A stretch of 8,065 nt of DNA from an uncultured Chloracidobacterium sp. Its GTDB lineage: Bacteria > Acidobacteriota > Blastocatellia > Pyrinomonadales > Pyrinomonadaceae. The notes beneath the pieces were generated by a model. That model made no database searches, had not been told where the DNA came from, and was given only the letters and a program-made list of their open reading frames with translations. How positions within the stretch are numbered: position 1 is the first letter of the stretch; the number at the start of each line of letters is the position of its first letter. The stretch is taken from the NCBI GenBank assembly GCA_937941715.1, contig CALDGX010000013.1, positions 1-8,065 on the forward strand, read 5' to 3'. Position numbers and translations under genes: made by a program. Below are positions 1 to 6,122 of this stretch, in pieces.

Positions 1-116
1 AGGTCGAGACTTTCATCATCGCGAATCACAGTTACGACGTCCCCGAGATCGTCGCAATTGACGCCGAGCGTGTCTCCGGGCCGTATCTCGCGTGGCTGAA
101 TGGCGTTTTGGGCTGA
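1..116 (+). CDS. cutA: CutA divalent-cation tolerance protein, C-terminal part
   Basis: This is the last 37 codons of a gene that starts left of the window; the frame begins at base 3 and ends with TGA at 114-116. The visible peptide contains HSYDVPEIVAI followed by a GPYLAWL segment. This matches the C-terminus of CutA1 proteins (H-S-Y-E/D-V-P-E-I followed by Y-L-x-W). CutA is a small trimeric ferredoxin-like protein that binds divalent copper and has been linked to metal tolerance; its exact cellular role is unsettled. The gene converges on the minus-strand block, and the terminator at 131-171 lies between the two. The N-terminal part and its promoter are not in the window. Identification rests on the motif and is fairly secure despite the short fragment. 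Confidence 0.86.
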   Translation, partial: VETFIIANHSYDVPEIVAIDAERVSGPYLAWLNGVLG

Positions 117-130
117 CCACGATCAAACCG

Positions 131-171
131 CAAACAAAAAAAGGCCGCCGGCACATTCAACCGGCGGCCTT
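131..171 (-). terminator. Rho-independent terminator of the LOG/fabI block
   Basis: AAGGCCGCCGG at 141-151 and CCGGCGGCCTT at 161-171 form a perfect 11-bp stem with a 9-nt loop. Read on the minus strand the stem is followed directly by a T-rich tract (complement of 131-142). This is a textbook intrinsic terminator 17 nt beyond the stop of the LOG-family gene. On the plus strand the hairpin also lies 24 nt after the cutA stop, but the bases after it are not T-rich, so any effect on cutA is probably weaker. Confidence 0.87.
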
Positions 172-187
172 CCAAATTTGATGACAA

Positions 188-991
188 CTATTTGCCGTTG
201 TTAACGCCTGACTCGAACGTGCCGATGATAAAGTCCACGGCGTCCCTCGGCGAGTCGGTCAGATGGATCAGCCCGAGGTCCTCGGCGTTGATCATCTTTT
301 CATTAAGCATCGTCGACGTGAGCCACGACAGCAGGCCGCGCCAATACTGCGATCCGAAGAGCACGACCGGAAAGTTGCGGATCTTGCGTGTTTGGATCAG
401 CGTCAGAGCCTCAAAGAGTTCGTCCATCGTCCCGAATCCGCCCGGAAATATCACGTACGCGTTGCTGTATTTGATGAACATCGTCTTGCGGACCATAAAG
501 TACTTAAAGGTCAGCGATTTGGTCAGATACGGGTTCGCCATCTGCTCGAACGGCAGCTCGATGTTGCAACCGACCGAAACGGCTCCCGCGGCGTGGGCAC
601 CGCGATTGGCGGCCTCCATGATGCCGGGGCCGCCGCCCGTGATGATCTCAAATCCGGCCTCGCCGAGCAGGCGTCCGGTCTCCATCGCGGCGATGTAGTT
701 CGGGTCCGATTCATGGGTGCGTGCCGACCCGAAGACCGAAACGCCGCGCGTAATTGTCGCCAGATGGTCAAAACCGTTGACGAACTCGCCCATTATCCTA
801 AAAACCCGCCACGAGTCCGACGTCCGGTACTCGTCCTCGAGCTCGGGCGACCGCAGCAGCACCTCGTCGTCGGTCAGGTGCCAATAACCGGGCTCCTGCT
901 GGCGCTTTTTCGCGTCGGCGACCGTTTTCGGCACGGCCGGCTTTTTGCCCGCGGCTGCCGCTTTCGGTTTGTTTGCTTTAGTCTCTGCCAT
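188..991 (-). CDS. LOG family protein (TIGR00730-type Rossmann fold)
   Basis: A 267-aa protein of the LOG / 'lysine decarboxylase-like' family. Characterised members hydrolyse nucleoside 5'-monophosphates (including cytokinin ribotides) to free base and ribose 5-phosphate. Both family signatures are present: GGGPGIMEAANRGA at about residues 119-132 and PGGFGTMDE at 183-191, plus the conserved FKYFMVRKTMF stretch with Arg168 between them. The N-terminal 35 residues are Lys/Ala-rich and probably disordered. I chose the ATG at 991, not one at 1018, because it overlaps the fabI stop as TAATG, begins the peptide MAETKANK, and has a GGGGA Shine-Dalgarno-like run 4 nt upstream; the upstream Met lies inside fabI. 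Translation is probably coupled to fabI. The substrate cannot be read from sequence, and many bacterial members have a housekeeping nucleotide salvage role rather than hormone synthesis. Confidence 0.92.
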   Translation of the reverse strand: MAETKANKPKAAAAGKKPAVPKTVADAKKRQQEPGYWHLTDDEVLLRSPELEDEYRTSDSWRVFRIMGEFVNGFDHLATITRGVSVFGSARTHESDPNYIAAMETGRLLGEAGFEIITGGGPGIMEAANRGAHAAGAVSVGCNIELPFEQMANPYLTKSLTFKYFMVRKTMFIKYSNAYVIFPGGFGTMDELFEALTLIQTRKIRNFPVVLFGSQYWRGLLSWLTSTMLNEKMINAEDLGLIHLTDSPRDAVDFIIGTFESGVNNGK

Positions 992-1755
992 TAGATCCCC
1001 ATAATGTTGTAGCCGCAATCGACATAGATCGTCTCGCCTGTAATGCCGCTCGAGAGGTCGCTGACGAGGAACATCGTCGTACTGCCGACCTCGGCCGCCG
1101 TGACGTTTCGCTTGAGCGGCGAGCGTTCGCCGACATAGCTGAGCAGCGAACCCATATTCTTGACGCCGCGTGCCGAAAGCGTATTGATCGGGCCGGCCGA
1201 GACCGCGTTGACCCGGATGTTGCGGGCACCGAGATCGGCGGCGAGATAGCGTGTCGATGCCTCAAGCGCAGCTTTGGCGACGCCCATGACGTTATAGTTC
1301 ATCACGACCTTTTCGGCACCGTAATAGCTCATCGTCACGATGCTGCCGCCGTCCGTCATCAGCGGTGCGGCCGCAAGGGCGATCTGTGACAGCGAAAATG
1401 CGCTGATCTCGAGCGCCGTGCGAAAAGCCTCGCGCGTCGTGGCGACATACTCGCCCTCAAGTGCCTCTTTCGGTGCAAAGGCGATCGAATGCACGATGAA
1501 ATCGATCTTGCCGTACTTCTTGCCGATCGCCTCAAAGGCCGCATCGACCGTCGCCTGATCTGAAACGTCACAGTGGACGACCAGCGAATCGTCAATTGTG
1601 GCCGCGAGGTCCTCGACATTCTCCTTCAGGCGGTCGGCCTGATAGGTAAACGCGAGTTTTGCACCCTGTGCGGCACAAGCCTGCGCACACGCCCAAGCGA
1701 TCGACCGCTTATTGGCCACGCCAAAAATGACTCCGATTTTGTTTTCAAGCATCAT
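991..1755 (-). CDS. fabI: Enoyl-[acyl-carrier-protein] reductase FabI
   Basis: A 254-aa short-chain dehydrogenase that performs the last step of each fatty-acid elongation cycle: reduction of trans-2-enoyl-ACP with NAD(P)H, in the cytosol. The FabI-type nucleotide site GVANKRSIAWA is at residues 12-22. The catalytic Y-x6-K is seen as Tyr154 and Lys161 within NYNVMGVAK, with the additional conserved Tyr144 in SYYG. SAGPINTLSARGV at 186-198 is the substrate-loop signature, and the length is normal. Ala92 in HSIAFAP occupies the place of E. coli Gly93; Ala is also found there in other sensitive FabI enzymes, so it is not by itself a triclosan-resistance sign. The first two codons are both ATG (1755 and 1752), with a GAGAG run a few bases upstream. 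A TAGAAT hexamer (minus strand, 1773-1768) could be a -10, but no good -35 is visible. It probably shares a transcript with the LOG gene. Confidence 0.96.
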   Translation of the reverse strand: MMLENKIGVIFGVANKRSIAWACAQACAAQGAKLAFTYQADRLKENVEDLAATIDDSLVVHCDVSDQATVDAAFEAIGKKYGKIDFIVHSIAFAPKEALEGEYVATTREAFRTALEISAFSLSQIALAAAPLMTDGGSIVTMSYYGAEKVVMNYNVMGVAKAALEASTRYLAADLGARNIRVNAVSAGPINTLSARGVKNMGSLLSYVGERSPLKRNVTAAEVGSTTMFLVSDLSSGITGETIYVDCGYNIMGI

Positions 1756-1770
1756 AGTTGTCTCTCAATT

Positions 1771-1812
1771 CTACCGCCTACTGACTACCGGCTACTGTCT
1801 ACTTACTACCGC
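1771..1812. repeat. Six tandem heptamers CTACNNN
   Basis: Six consecutive 7-bp units, all beginning CTAC: CTACCGC, CTACTGA, CTACCGG, CTACTGT, CTACTTA, CTACCGC. The complement reads GTAGNNN on the minus strand. The last three bases vary while the first four are fixed. The array fills most of the 78-nt gap between fabI and the two-TM gene. A related but decayed array lies at 3542-3624. Short heptamer families of this kind are known in several bacterial phyla as intergenic tandem repeats with no assigned function. Confidence 0.85.
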
Positions 1813-1833
1813 TTTCCACCGCCTACGTCCACC

Positions 1834-2592
1834 CTAATCAGTCACGTATGTCCGCTGCAGCGATTCAAAATCCAGCAGCCTGATGTCGATATCGACCGGC
1901 GTGTCGGTAAAGCGTCTCGTGATCAGCATTCCCCGCAGGGTCTCTTCCTCGGCCGCCGAAAGCTGTGTGACGAGCACGAGCATCAGCTTGAGCCTCAGCC
2001 GCAGCTTCATGTCGGCGAGGTTCTTTTTGGCGGTGCTGATCTTTTTCAGCATCGATTCGATCTTGTCTTGACGGACGTCGGGCACGACCAGAAACGACAC
2101 CTCGATACAGGTGATCATATCCTGCTCGATCAGGATCGCGTCAAACGGAGTACTGCCGAGCTGGACGTGACGCAGCAGCGGCAGCTTTTCCTCCTGCTGG
2201 ATCTGCCTCAGGGCGAGGTCCTCGGCGACGATGTACGCCGACAGCAGGTCGCCGAGCGAATCGTCCTCGACACCGAGCAGCCGGGCGAGTTCCTTGACCT
2301 CGAGATTGACGTTTTGCCGCTGCAGTGCGGGAAGCGCGGCGTCCCATTTTACGAGGCGGCGGTCGCTGGTCGCTTCGAGCCAGCGGTTGCGGCTCATGTT
2401 CAGCACGATAAACGCCACGATCGACACGGCCGCCGCGATGATCAGCCCGACAGCCGCCCAGGCACGAGCCTGTATCCCGACGACGAGTGCCGCCGCGAGG
2501 CAGACAAACGCGATCGCGGCGGCGATGAATAGTGCGTAACCATTCGAACGCCGCTCGAACCGTGCCAGCGGATTGTCATTCTTCTTGTCCAT
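1834..2592 (-). CDS. Two-TM membrane protein of unknown function with soluble C-terminal domain
   Basis: 252 aa; I do not recognise a named family. A short Lys/Arg-rich N-terminus is followed by two hydrophobic helices at about 19-40 and 44-65 with a short connecting turn. This predicts a hairpin anchor with both ends on the same, probably cytoplasmic, side. The remaining 185 residues are soluble. Residues 98-125 look helical and HTH-like (ELARLLGVEDDSLGDLLSAY). Then comes FDAILIEQDMITCIEVSF at 150-167, whose pattern D-x12-E-V-S resembles the D...E-x-K core of PD-(D/E)XK or NERD-type domains, but with Ser where Lys is expected. A charged helical segment (174-203) and a beta-rich end follow. 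The start at 2592 lies 3 nt after the kinase stop, so the two are almost surely co-transcribed. No strong Shine-Dalgarno is visible, which suggests translational coupling. The nuclease-fold idea is an inference. Confidence 0.88.
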   Translation of the reverse strand: MDKKNDNPLARFERRSNGYALFIAAAIAFVCLAAALVVGIQARAWAAVGLIIAAAVSIVAFIVLNMSRNRWLEATSDRRLVKWDAALPALQRQNVNLEVKELARLLGVEDDSLGDLLSAYIVAEDLALRQIQQEEKLPLLRHVQLGSTPFDAILIEQDMITCIEVSFLVVPDVRQDKIESMLKKISTAKKNLADMKLRLRLKLMLVLVTQLSAAEEETLRGMLITRRFTDTPVDIDIRLLDFESLQRTYVTD

Positions 2593-2595
2593 TAT

Positions 2596-3531
2596 TTACG
2601 CGGTCGTTGCGCGTTCAAACGGGATGTCGTCAAAGTGCGTCATGGTCTTAAACGCCTTGAAACGCTGATTGATCTCGGGGTAATCGAGGGCGTCGACGCG
2701 CTCGGTGCCGAACTTTTCGACGTTGAACGACGCCATCACCGAGCCGTAGATCATCGCCCGGCGGAGAATGTCGTCGGTGATCTCGTCGTGGCTGGCGAGA
2801 TAGCCCATAAATCCGCCGGCAAAGGTGTCGCCCGCACCGGTCGGGTCAAAAACGCTCTCGAGCGGATATGCCGGCGTCGCAAAATAGCCGTTCTGCGTAA
2901 AGAGCGTCGCGCCGTATTCGCCGCGTTTGATGACGACGGCCTTGAGGCCGAGATCCATTATCGCCCGTGCGGCCTTGTGGATATTGGGTTCGTCGGTCAA
3001 CTGTCTCGCCTCGGCGTCGTTGATGATGATGCAATCGACGACCTTGATCGTCTCGAGCAGGGCGTCCTTCATCGACGTGATCCAAAAGTTCATCGTGTCC
3101 ATCGCGACAAACCTGGCGTCGGGCATCTGCTCGCGGACCTGTTTTTGCAGCATCGGCAGGATGTTTGCCAGAAAGAGGAACTTTGCCCGCTTCGAATTTT
3201 CCGAAAGGCTCGGGGCAAACGTCTCAAACACGTTCAGCTGCGTGTCGAGCGTGTGTGCCGTATTCATATCGTAATCGTAACGGCCTTTCCAAAAGAACGT
3301 CTTGCCTTCGGGCACGATCTGAATGTCGTCGGTATTGATCGCGTGTCGCTTGAACACCGCCCACTCGTCGTCACCAAAATCACCGCCGACGACGCCGACC
3401 GCGTTGACCTGCGTAAAAAAGCTCGCCGATAATCCAAAGTGCGTCGCCGCACCGCCAAGTATCTTATCCCGCTGCCCAAAAGGCGTCTCCAGAGCGTCGA
3501 ACGCGACGCTGCCCACAACTGTTAATGACAT
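2596..3531 (-). CDS. PfkB/ribokinase-family carbohydrate kinase
   Basis: 311 aa, the usual length for the family. PfkB proteins phosphorylate sugars, nucleosides or related alcohols using ATP-Mg in the cytosol. N-terminal signature: GGAATHFG at about 26-33, following the opening strand MSLTVVGSVAFD. C-terminal signature: DPTGAGDTFAGGF at 229-241, in which Asp235 is the catalytic base and GAGD forms the anion hole. VVIKRGEYGA at 199-208 is the typical strand/turn before the ATP site. The family does not reveal the substrate here; the sequence resembles generic bacterial 'sugar kinase' entries rather than classical ribokinase, fructokinase or adenosine kinase. The gene heads the minus-strand block and is followed after 3 nt by the two-TM gene. 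Upstream are a palindrome-covered promoter candidate and a heptamer-repeat leader. Confidence 0.93.
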   Translation of the reverse strand: MSLTVVGSVAFDALETPFGQRDKILGGAATHFGLSASFFTQVNAVGVVGGDFGDDEWAVFKRHAINTDDIQIVPEGKTFFWKGRYDYDMNTAHTLDTQLNVFETFAPSLSENSKRAKFLFLANILPMLQKQVREQMPDARFVAMDTMNFWITSMKDALLETIKVVDCIIINDAEARQLTDEPNIHKAARAIMDLGLKAVVIKRGEYGATLFTQNGYFATPAYPLESVFDPTGAGDTFAGGFMGYLASHDEITDDILRRAMIYGSVMASFNVEKFGTERVDALDYPEINQRFKAFKTMTHFDDIPFERATTA

Positions 3532-3541
3532 AATCTTTTTT

Positions 3542-3624
3542 GTATTCGGTAGTCAGCAGCCGGCAGCCCGTACGCGCATCTTTCCGCCCGTACCAACTAC
3601 CGCCAACCGCGTACTTACTTCAGC
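3542..3624. repeat. Degenerate heptamer repeats in two opposed orientations
   Basis: From 3542 to 3576 the sequence can be cut into GTATTCG, GTAGTCA, GCAGCCG, GCAGCCC, GTACGCG. From 3590 to 3624 it reads GTACCAA, CTACCGC, CAACCGC, GTACTTA, CTTCAGC. The first half shares the GTAGNNN consensus of the array at 1771-1812 (17 of 20 bases match over one stretch, with the arrays in opposite orientation); the second half has the CTACNNN orientation. The inner arms GTACGCG (3570-3576) and CGCGTAC (3608-3614) are inverted copies. It lies just upstream of the kinase start and would form part of its 5' leader. Confidence 0.6.
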
Positions 3625-3625
3625 T

Positions 3626-3654
3626 ATTTTACACGCCAAAGCGGGATTTTGCGA
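3626..3654 (-). promoter_or_regulatory. Candidate promoter of the kinase operon
   Basis: TAAAAT on the minus strand (3631-3626) is a 5/6 match to a -10 hexamer and is preceded by TG. The -35 position (3654-3649, TCGCAA) is poor and lies inside the palindrome at 3648-3667. A transcript from here would have a leader of roughly 90 nt containing the heptamer repeats. An alternative is TACAAA at 3544-3539, exactly 7 nt before the ATG, but its final base is off-consensus. Confidence 0.35.
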
Positions 3655-3667
3655 TTCGGATCGCAAA
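3648..3667. promoter_or_regulatory. Perfect 8-4-8 palindrome, candidate operator
   Basis: TTTGCGAT, four bases, ATCGCAAA: a perfect inverted repeat. One base further on, a second perfect palindrome TGACCGGTCA occupies 3669-3678. Both lie where a regulator would control the minus-strand kinase operon, over or just upstream of the -35 position. No T-tract follows on either strand, so a terminator is less likely. The regulator is not in the window. Confidence 0.5.
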
Positions 3668-3741
3668 CTGACCGGTCACCGTTTGTTTAAGTTGTATTCA
3701 TTGGCTCAATGCCCGTGATCCCGGCTCTGCCGCTCGATGTG

Positions 3742-3762
3742 CGGAAAAGCTATGCTTTTCCG
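3742..3762. other. 9-bp hairpin downstream of the toxin gene
   Basis: CGGAAAAGC, TAT, GCTTTTCCG form a perfect stem with a 3-nt loop. It lies 40 nt beyond the stop of the PIN-like toxin gene on the minus strand, so it may end or stabilise that transcript, but no U-tract follows the stem. It overlaps a second small palindrome CCGAAAATTCGG at 3760-3771, so the two folds exclude each other. Confidence 0.4.
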
Positions 3763-3801
3763 AAAATTCGGCGTATAGCGGCCTGAGATAGCAGGTAAAA
3801 T

Positions 3802-4134
3802 CTAGGGTAAGGCAAGCAGCGATACGGTCTCGTCTTTGTGAAACAACTCGATGACCTCAAGATCCTTTCGGAGCAGTTTTTCGATCTGACGAGTCGAGCA
3901 GTTTCCGAGCCTGATCCAGACTACTTTTGGCGGATTTCCGAGGACAAGGCTGAGGTCGTGCATATCGGAGTCTTTGGAAACGATCATATAGTCGCCCCCT
4001 TTCGCGAAATCCCAAACAACAGGGTCGTCAGACGATCTCATGCCGACATCGCTAACATGTATCGATTCGGGGAAAATATCGGCCAAAAGACGCGGCAATA
4101 CGGGCGACAGGTTTTCGTCGAATAGCAGCTTCAC
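3802..4134 (-). CDS. DUF5615 PIN-like toxin of a type II toxin-antitoxin pair
   Basis: 110 aa, the normal size for DUF5615 / COG4634 proteins, which have a PIN-like fold and are regarded as the presumed RNase toxin of DUF433-DUF5615 modules. The N-terminal acidic motif LLFDENLSP (Asp6, Glu7) is the family signature. Further acidic positions fitting a PIN metal site are Asp36/Asp37 (SSDDP), Asp42 and Asp55/Asp57 in SKDSDMHD, followed by VVWIRLGNCS. The start codon is GTG (CAC at 4132-4134 on the plus strand), overlapping the antitoxin stop as GTGA. No Shine-Dalgarno is visible, so translation is probably coupled to and limited by the antitoxin. All expected acidic residues are present, so nothing indicates inactivation. 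Toxicity is inferred from family and context only. Confidence 0.9.
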   Translation of the reverse strand: MKLLFDENLSPVLPRLLADIFPESIHVSDVGMRSSDDPVVWDFAKGGDYMIVSKDSDMHDLSLVLGNPPKVVWIRLGNCSTRQIEKLLRKDLEVIELFHKDETVSLLALP

Positions 4135-4361
4135 GCCGGTACGGGAGCCATCATCAGGCGGCGTTCACGGTCGGCGGCGTACGAGATACAGGCTTTGAGA
4201 TCCTCATGTGTCAGATCAGGAAAATCGGCAAGTATTTCGCTTTCGGTCATTTCGGAGGCGAGATATTCGAGGACCTCGTAAACCGTTATCCTTAGCCCCC
4301 GCACACACGGTTTGCCGCCGCGTTTGTTAGGCTCGATGGTTATGTAATCTCGATAGTCCAT
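4131..4361 (-). CDS. DUF433 antitoxin
   Basis: 76 aa from the ATG at 4361. DUF433 (COG2442) proteins are small DNA-binding-type antitoxins usually encoded just before a DUF5615 toxin. The N-terminus MDYRDYITIEP, then KRGGKPCVRGLRITVYEVLEYLA (residues 13-35) and SEILADFPDLTHEDLKACISYAA (41-63), is the standard two-part helical domain. An in-frame upstream extension to 4397 exists, but family proteins begin at MDYRDYI, and the promoter at 4369-4397 falls within the extension. It overlaps the toxin by 4 nt. As in other type II modules, autoregulation of the shared promoter is expected, though no clear operator palindrome is seen here. Confidence 0.92.
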   Translation of the reverse strand: MDYRDYITIEPNKRGGKPCVRGLRITVYEVLEYLASEMTESEILADFPDLTHEDLKACISYAADRERRLMMAPVPA

Positions 4362-4368
4362 ACCCCGA

Positions 4369-4397
4369 ATTATCAACCGAAACAAAGTCAAACGCAA
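4369..4397 (-). promoter_or_regulatory. Promoter of the toxin-antitoxin operon, leaderless
   Basis: Minus strand TTGCGT (4397-4392), 17-bp spacer, GATAAT (4374-4369). Only 7 nt separate the -10 from the ATG of the DUF433 gene, so the transcript would begin at or about one base before the start codon. The GGGG run just before the ATG would then not be in the RNA in full. Confidence 0.6.
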
Positions 4398-4487
4398 GCA
4401 AAATTAGCGACACCGGTATTGCGGCATCGACCTTGGCGAGGACGAACGGCGGCGTAGCCGCAGGGATAAGGGCGGATCTACTATTCC

Positions 4488-6068
4488 TCAAATCCCCTCG
4501 ATCGAGATGCCGACGTGGCTGCGGATGTAGCGGCTGAAGCGGCCCGAATTCGAGCGTTTGTACCAGACCTTCGGCTTGCCTGTTTCGGCAAAAGTCTCAA
4601 CGTAGATCGGTTTTCCGTAACCGTCGTATGACGGGGTCAGTTCGGCGTCGACGCCCGGAACGTATTCTATTATCTCTTCGCCGAGGGACGGCACATCATC
4701 AATTTCGGCGGAGGCATTTTCGACGTGCCGGGCGTCGCGTTCGGCGTCCTTTCGGCGGTATCGCTCCCGCATCTCGGCCAGCGACGGAGCGACGCCGGTC
4801 TTGTCATACTCGGCAAGCGCCTCGGCGTGCCCAAGCGCAAGCAGATAAAACTCGCGCCCAAGCGCCGGATCACTGGGCTGCGTGACCGAGTAAACGTCTC
4901 TGAACCGCGGGTCCTTTTCGGCCGTGTGAAACTCCTCACAGCCCGGAAAATGGCGGCCGACGAAGGGTTTCGCGACGGCGCGGTCGTCCACGGGCGACGC
5001 TTCATTTTGGGCCGCCGGCTCGGTCTCGGCCGCTGACTGGGTCGCGGTCCTAACTGGCTCTCGCCACATCTTGAGCAAATGATGGGCCCGCGTTTTCGGG
5101 ATGTCGAGTTCGGCGGCGATCCGGCGGATCGGCCAACCGCTGTCCGACAACGTCTTGATCAGCCTGATCGTCTCCCATTCCTGCTCATTGCGGATATCGT
5201 CAAGCTGCTCGGCCTCGGGGGCATATTCGGCCAACTCGAACGACAGGTAATTGTCATCGAGCTTTCTCACCTCAAAAACGGGGACGTGTGCCGAATCGTA
5301 GAGGATCGGCGCGTTACGCGACGATATCTGTTTCAAATAGACGCGGTTCTCGCCCGTGCGGGCTCTGGCAAGGCCGAATATCCCGTCCGTGCGGCTCGCG
5401 ACGGCCCGAAACAACGCGGTTCCCATCCGCAATCCCGATGTGCGGTTCGGCGTCACCGTCTGCAGAACGACGAGTATCGACAGCCCCATCTCCTTTCGGA
5501 GCCGGCGGAGCCCGACCAGCAGTTCGATCAACTGCCGATTGCCGTAGTGCGACGATACGAGCGATGTCAGGCTGTCGATGATGATCGTGTCGGCCCCGGC
5601 TGACGCGGCCATCGTGCGCAGGTCGGCGATAAAGAGGTCGGCGATGCTCTCGCCCTTTTTCGGCATCAGCATCCCCGCGTCGTACTCGGCCCGTGTCAGG
5701 CCGGGGGCAAATTTGTAATGCCGATGGAGAAACCTTGCCCGTCCGCCCGCGTGATCGGCGGCATAGCGCGACTCAAACTGCTTCTCATTGGCGTCGGTAT
5801 CGACATAGAGTACCTTTCGCGGACCGCGGCGTGACCGCGACGCCGAAAACGAACCGCCGCCGGCGAGCGTCTCGGCGATCTGGACGGCAAATACGCTCTT
5901 GGCCGAGCCGGTATCGCCGATCATCGCCACCATTTCGCCCTCGGACCACAGGTCGTTCAGCAGCTTTTCGGGCATTTCCTTGCGTTTCGCGTCCCTGATC
6001 CACTGGTACGCGGGCTTGAGTTCAAAGTGATCGGCGGAGAGCGTCGGATATTTGATTTCGGTTTGCAT
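4488..6068 (-). CDS. RepA/RecA-like AAA ATPase with internal HTH
   Basis: 526 aa from the ATG at 6068. The P-loop domain resembles the AAA_25 / hexameric RepA-helicase group: Walker A GDTGSAKS at 51-58; VLYVDTDANEKQFESRY at 86-102, the acidic strand-2 motif common in this group; Walker B DTIIID at 160-165 followed by SLTSLV; and a sensor-like ILVVLQTVTPNR at 198-209. Residues 310-336 (SGWPIRRIAAELDIPKTRAHHLL and on) form a convincing helix-turn-helix. A Pro/Ala/Glu-rich linker at about 338-366 leads to a C-terminal region of unknown type ending in a Lys/Arg/Tyr-rich segment (WYKRSNSGRFSRYIRSH). A TTG at 6113 would add 15 residues, but ATG 6068 fits the promoter better and has a -10-like TACAAT 7 nt upstream. 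No replication initiator, integrase or relaxase is next to it. Possible roles are a plasmid- or element-type helicase loader, or a DNA-binding regulatory ATPase; which one is unknown. Confidence 0.88.
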   Translation of the reverse strand: MQTEIKYPTLSADHFELKPAYQWIRDAKRKEMPEKLLNDLWSEGEMVAMIGDTGSAKSVFAVQIAETLAGGGSFSASRSRRGPRKVLYVDTDANEKQFESRYAADHAGGRARFLHRHYKFAPGLTRAEYDAGMLMPKKGESIADLFIADLRTMAASAGADTIIIDSLTSLVSSHYGNRQLIELLVGLRRLRKEMGLSILVVLQTVTPNRTSGLRMGTALFRAVASRTDGIFGLARARTGENRVYLKQISSRNAPILYDSAHVPVFEVRKLDDNYLSFELAEYAPEAEQLDDIRNEQEWETIRLIKTLSDSGWPIRRIAAELDIPKTRAHHLLKMWREPVRTATQSAAETEPAAQNEASPVDDRAVAKPFVGRHFPGCEEFHTAEKDPRFRDVYSVTQPSDPALGREFYLLALGHAEALAEYDKTGVAPSLAEMRERYRRKDAERDARHVENASAEIDDVPSLGEEIIEYVPGVDAELTPSYDGYGKPIYVETFAETGKPKVWYKRSNSGRFSRYIRSHVGISIEGI

Positions 6069-6075
6069 ATTGATA

Positions 6076-6121
6076 ATTGTATCGAAAGATGCAATAATAA
6101 GATAGTGTTGCAACTGTGCAA
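6076..6121 (-). promoter_or_regulatory. Promoter region of the ATPase gene
   Basis: Two readings are possible. (1) TTGCAC (6121-6116), 16-bp spacer, TATTAT (6099-6094), giving a leader of about 20 nt with no Shine-Dalgarno. (2) TACAAT (6081-6076) placed exactly 7 nt before the ATG, giving a leaderless RNA but lacking a good -35. The -35 of reading 1 is embedded in the palindrome at 6107-6122. Confidence 0.5.
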
Positions 6122-6122
6122 C
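6107..6122. promoter_or_regulatory. GTTGCA-N4-TGCAAC palindrome, candidate operator
   Basis: A perfect 6-4-6 inverted repeat that covers the -35 hexamer of the ATPase promoter. A dimeric HTH protein would fit such a site, and the ATPase itself carries an HTH, so autoregulation is a reasonable but untested inference. Confidence 0.45.

Noticed and set aside
1573..2532. Plus-strand open frame of 319 codons
   Set aside because: It is antisense to fabI and the two-TM gene, has a charged low-quality composition with no recognisable domain, and reflects the GC-rich codon bias of the minus-strand genes.
2635..3432. Plus-strand open frame of 265 codons
   Set aside because: Fully antisense to the PfkB kinase, whose signatures are unambiguous; no motif or start signal of its own.
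4362..4397. Upstream start extending the DUF433 protein by 12 residues
   Set aside because: Family members begin at the MDYRDYI position, and a good -35/-10 pair occupies the extension.
4398..4487. GCGGC-GTA-GCCGC mini-hairpin between ATPase and toxin-antitoxin genes
   Set aside because: Only 5 bp with no T-tract on either strand; not enough for a terminator call.
6069..6113. TTG start extending the ATPase by 15 residues
   Set aside because: No Shine-Dalgarno; the extension would cover both promoter candidates. ATG 6068 is simpler.
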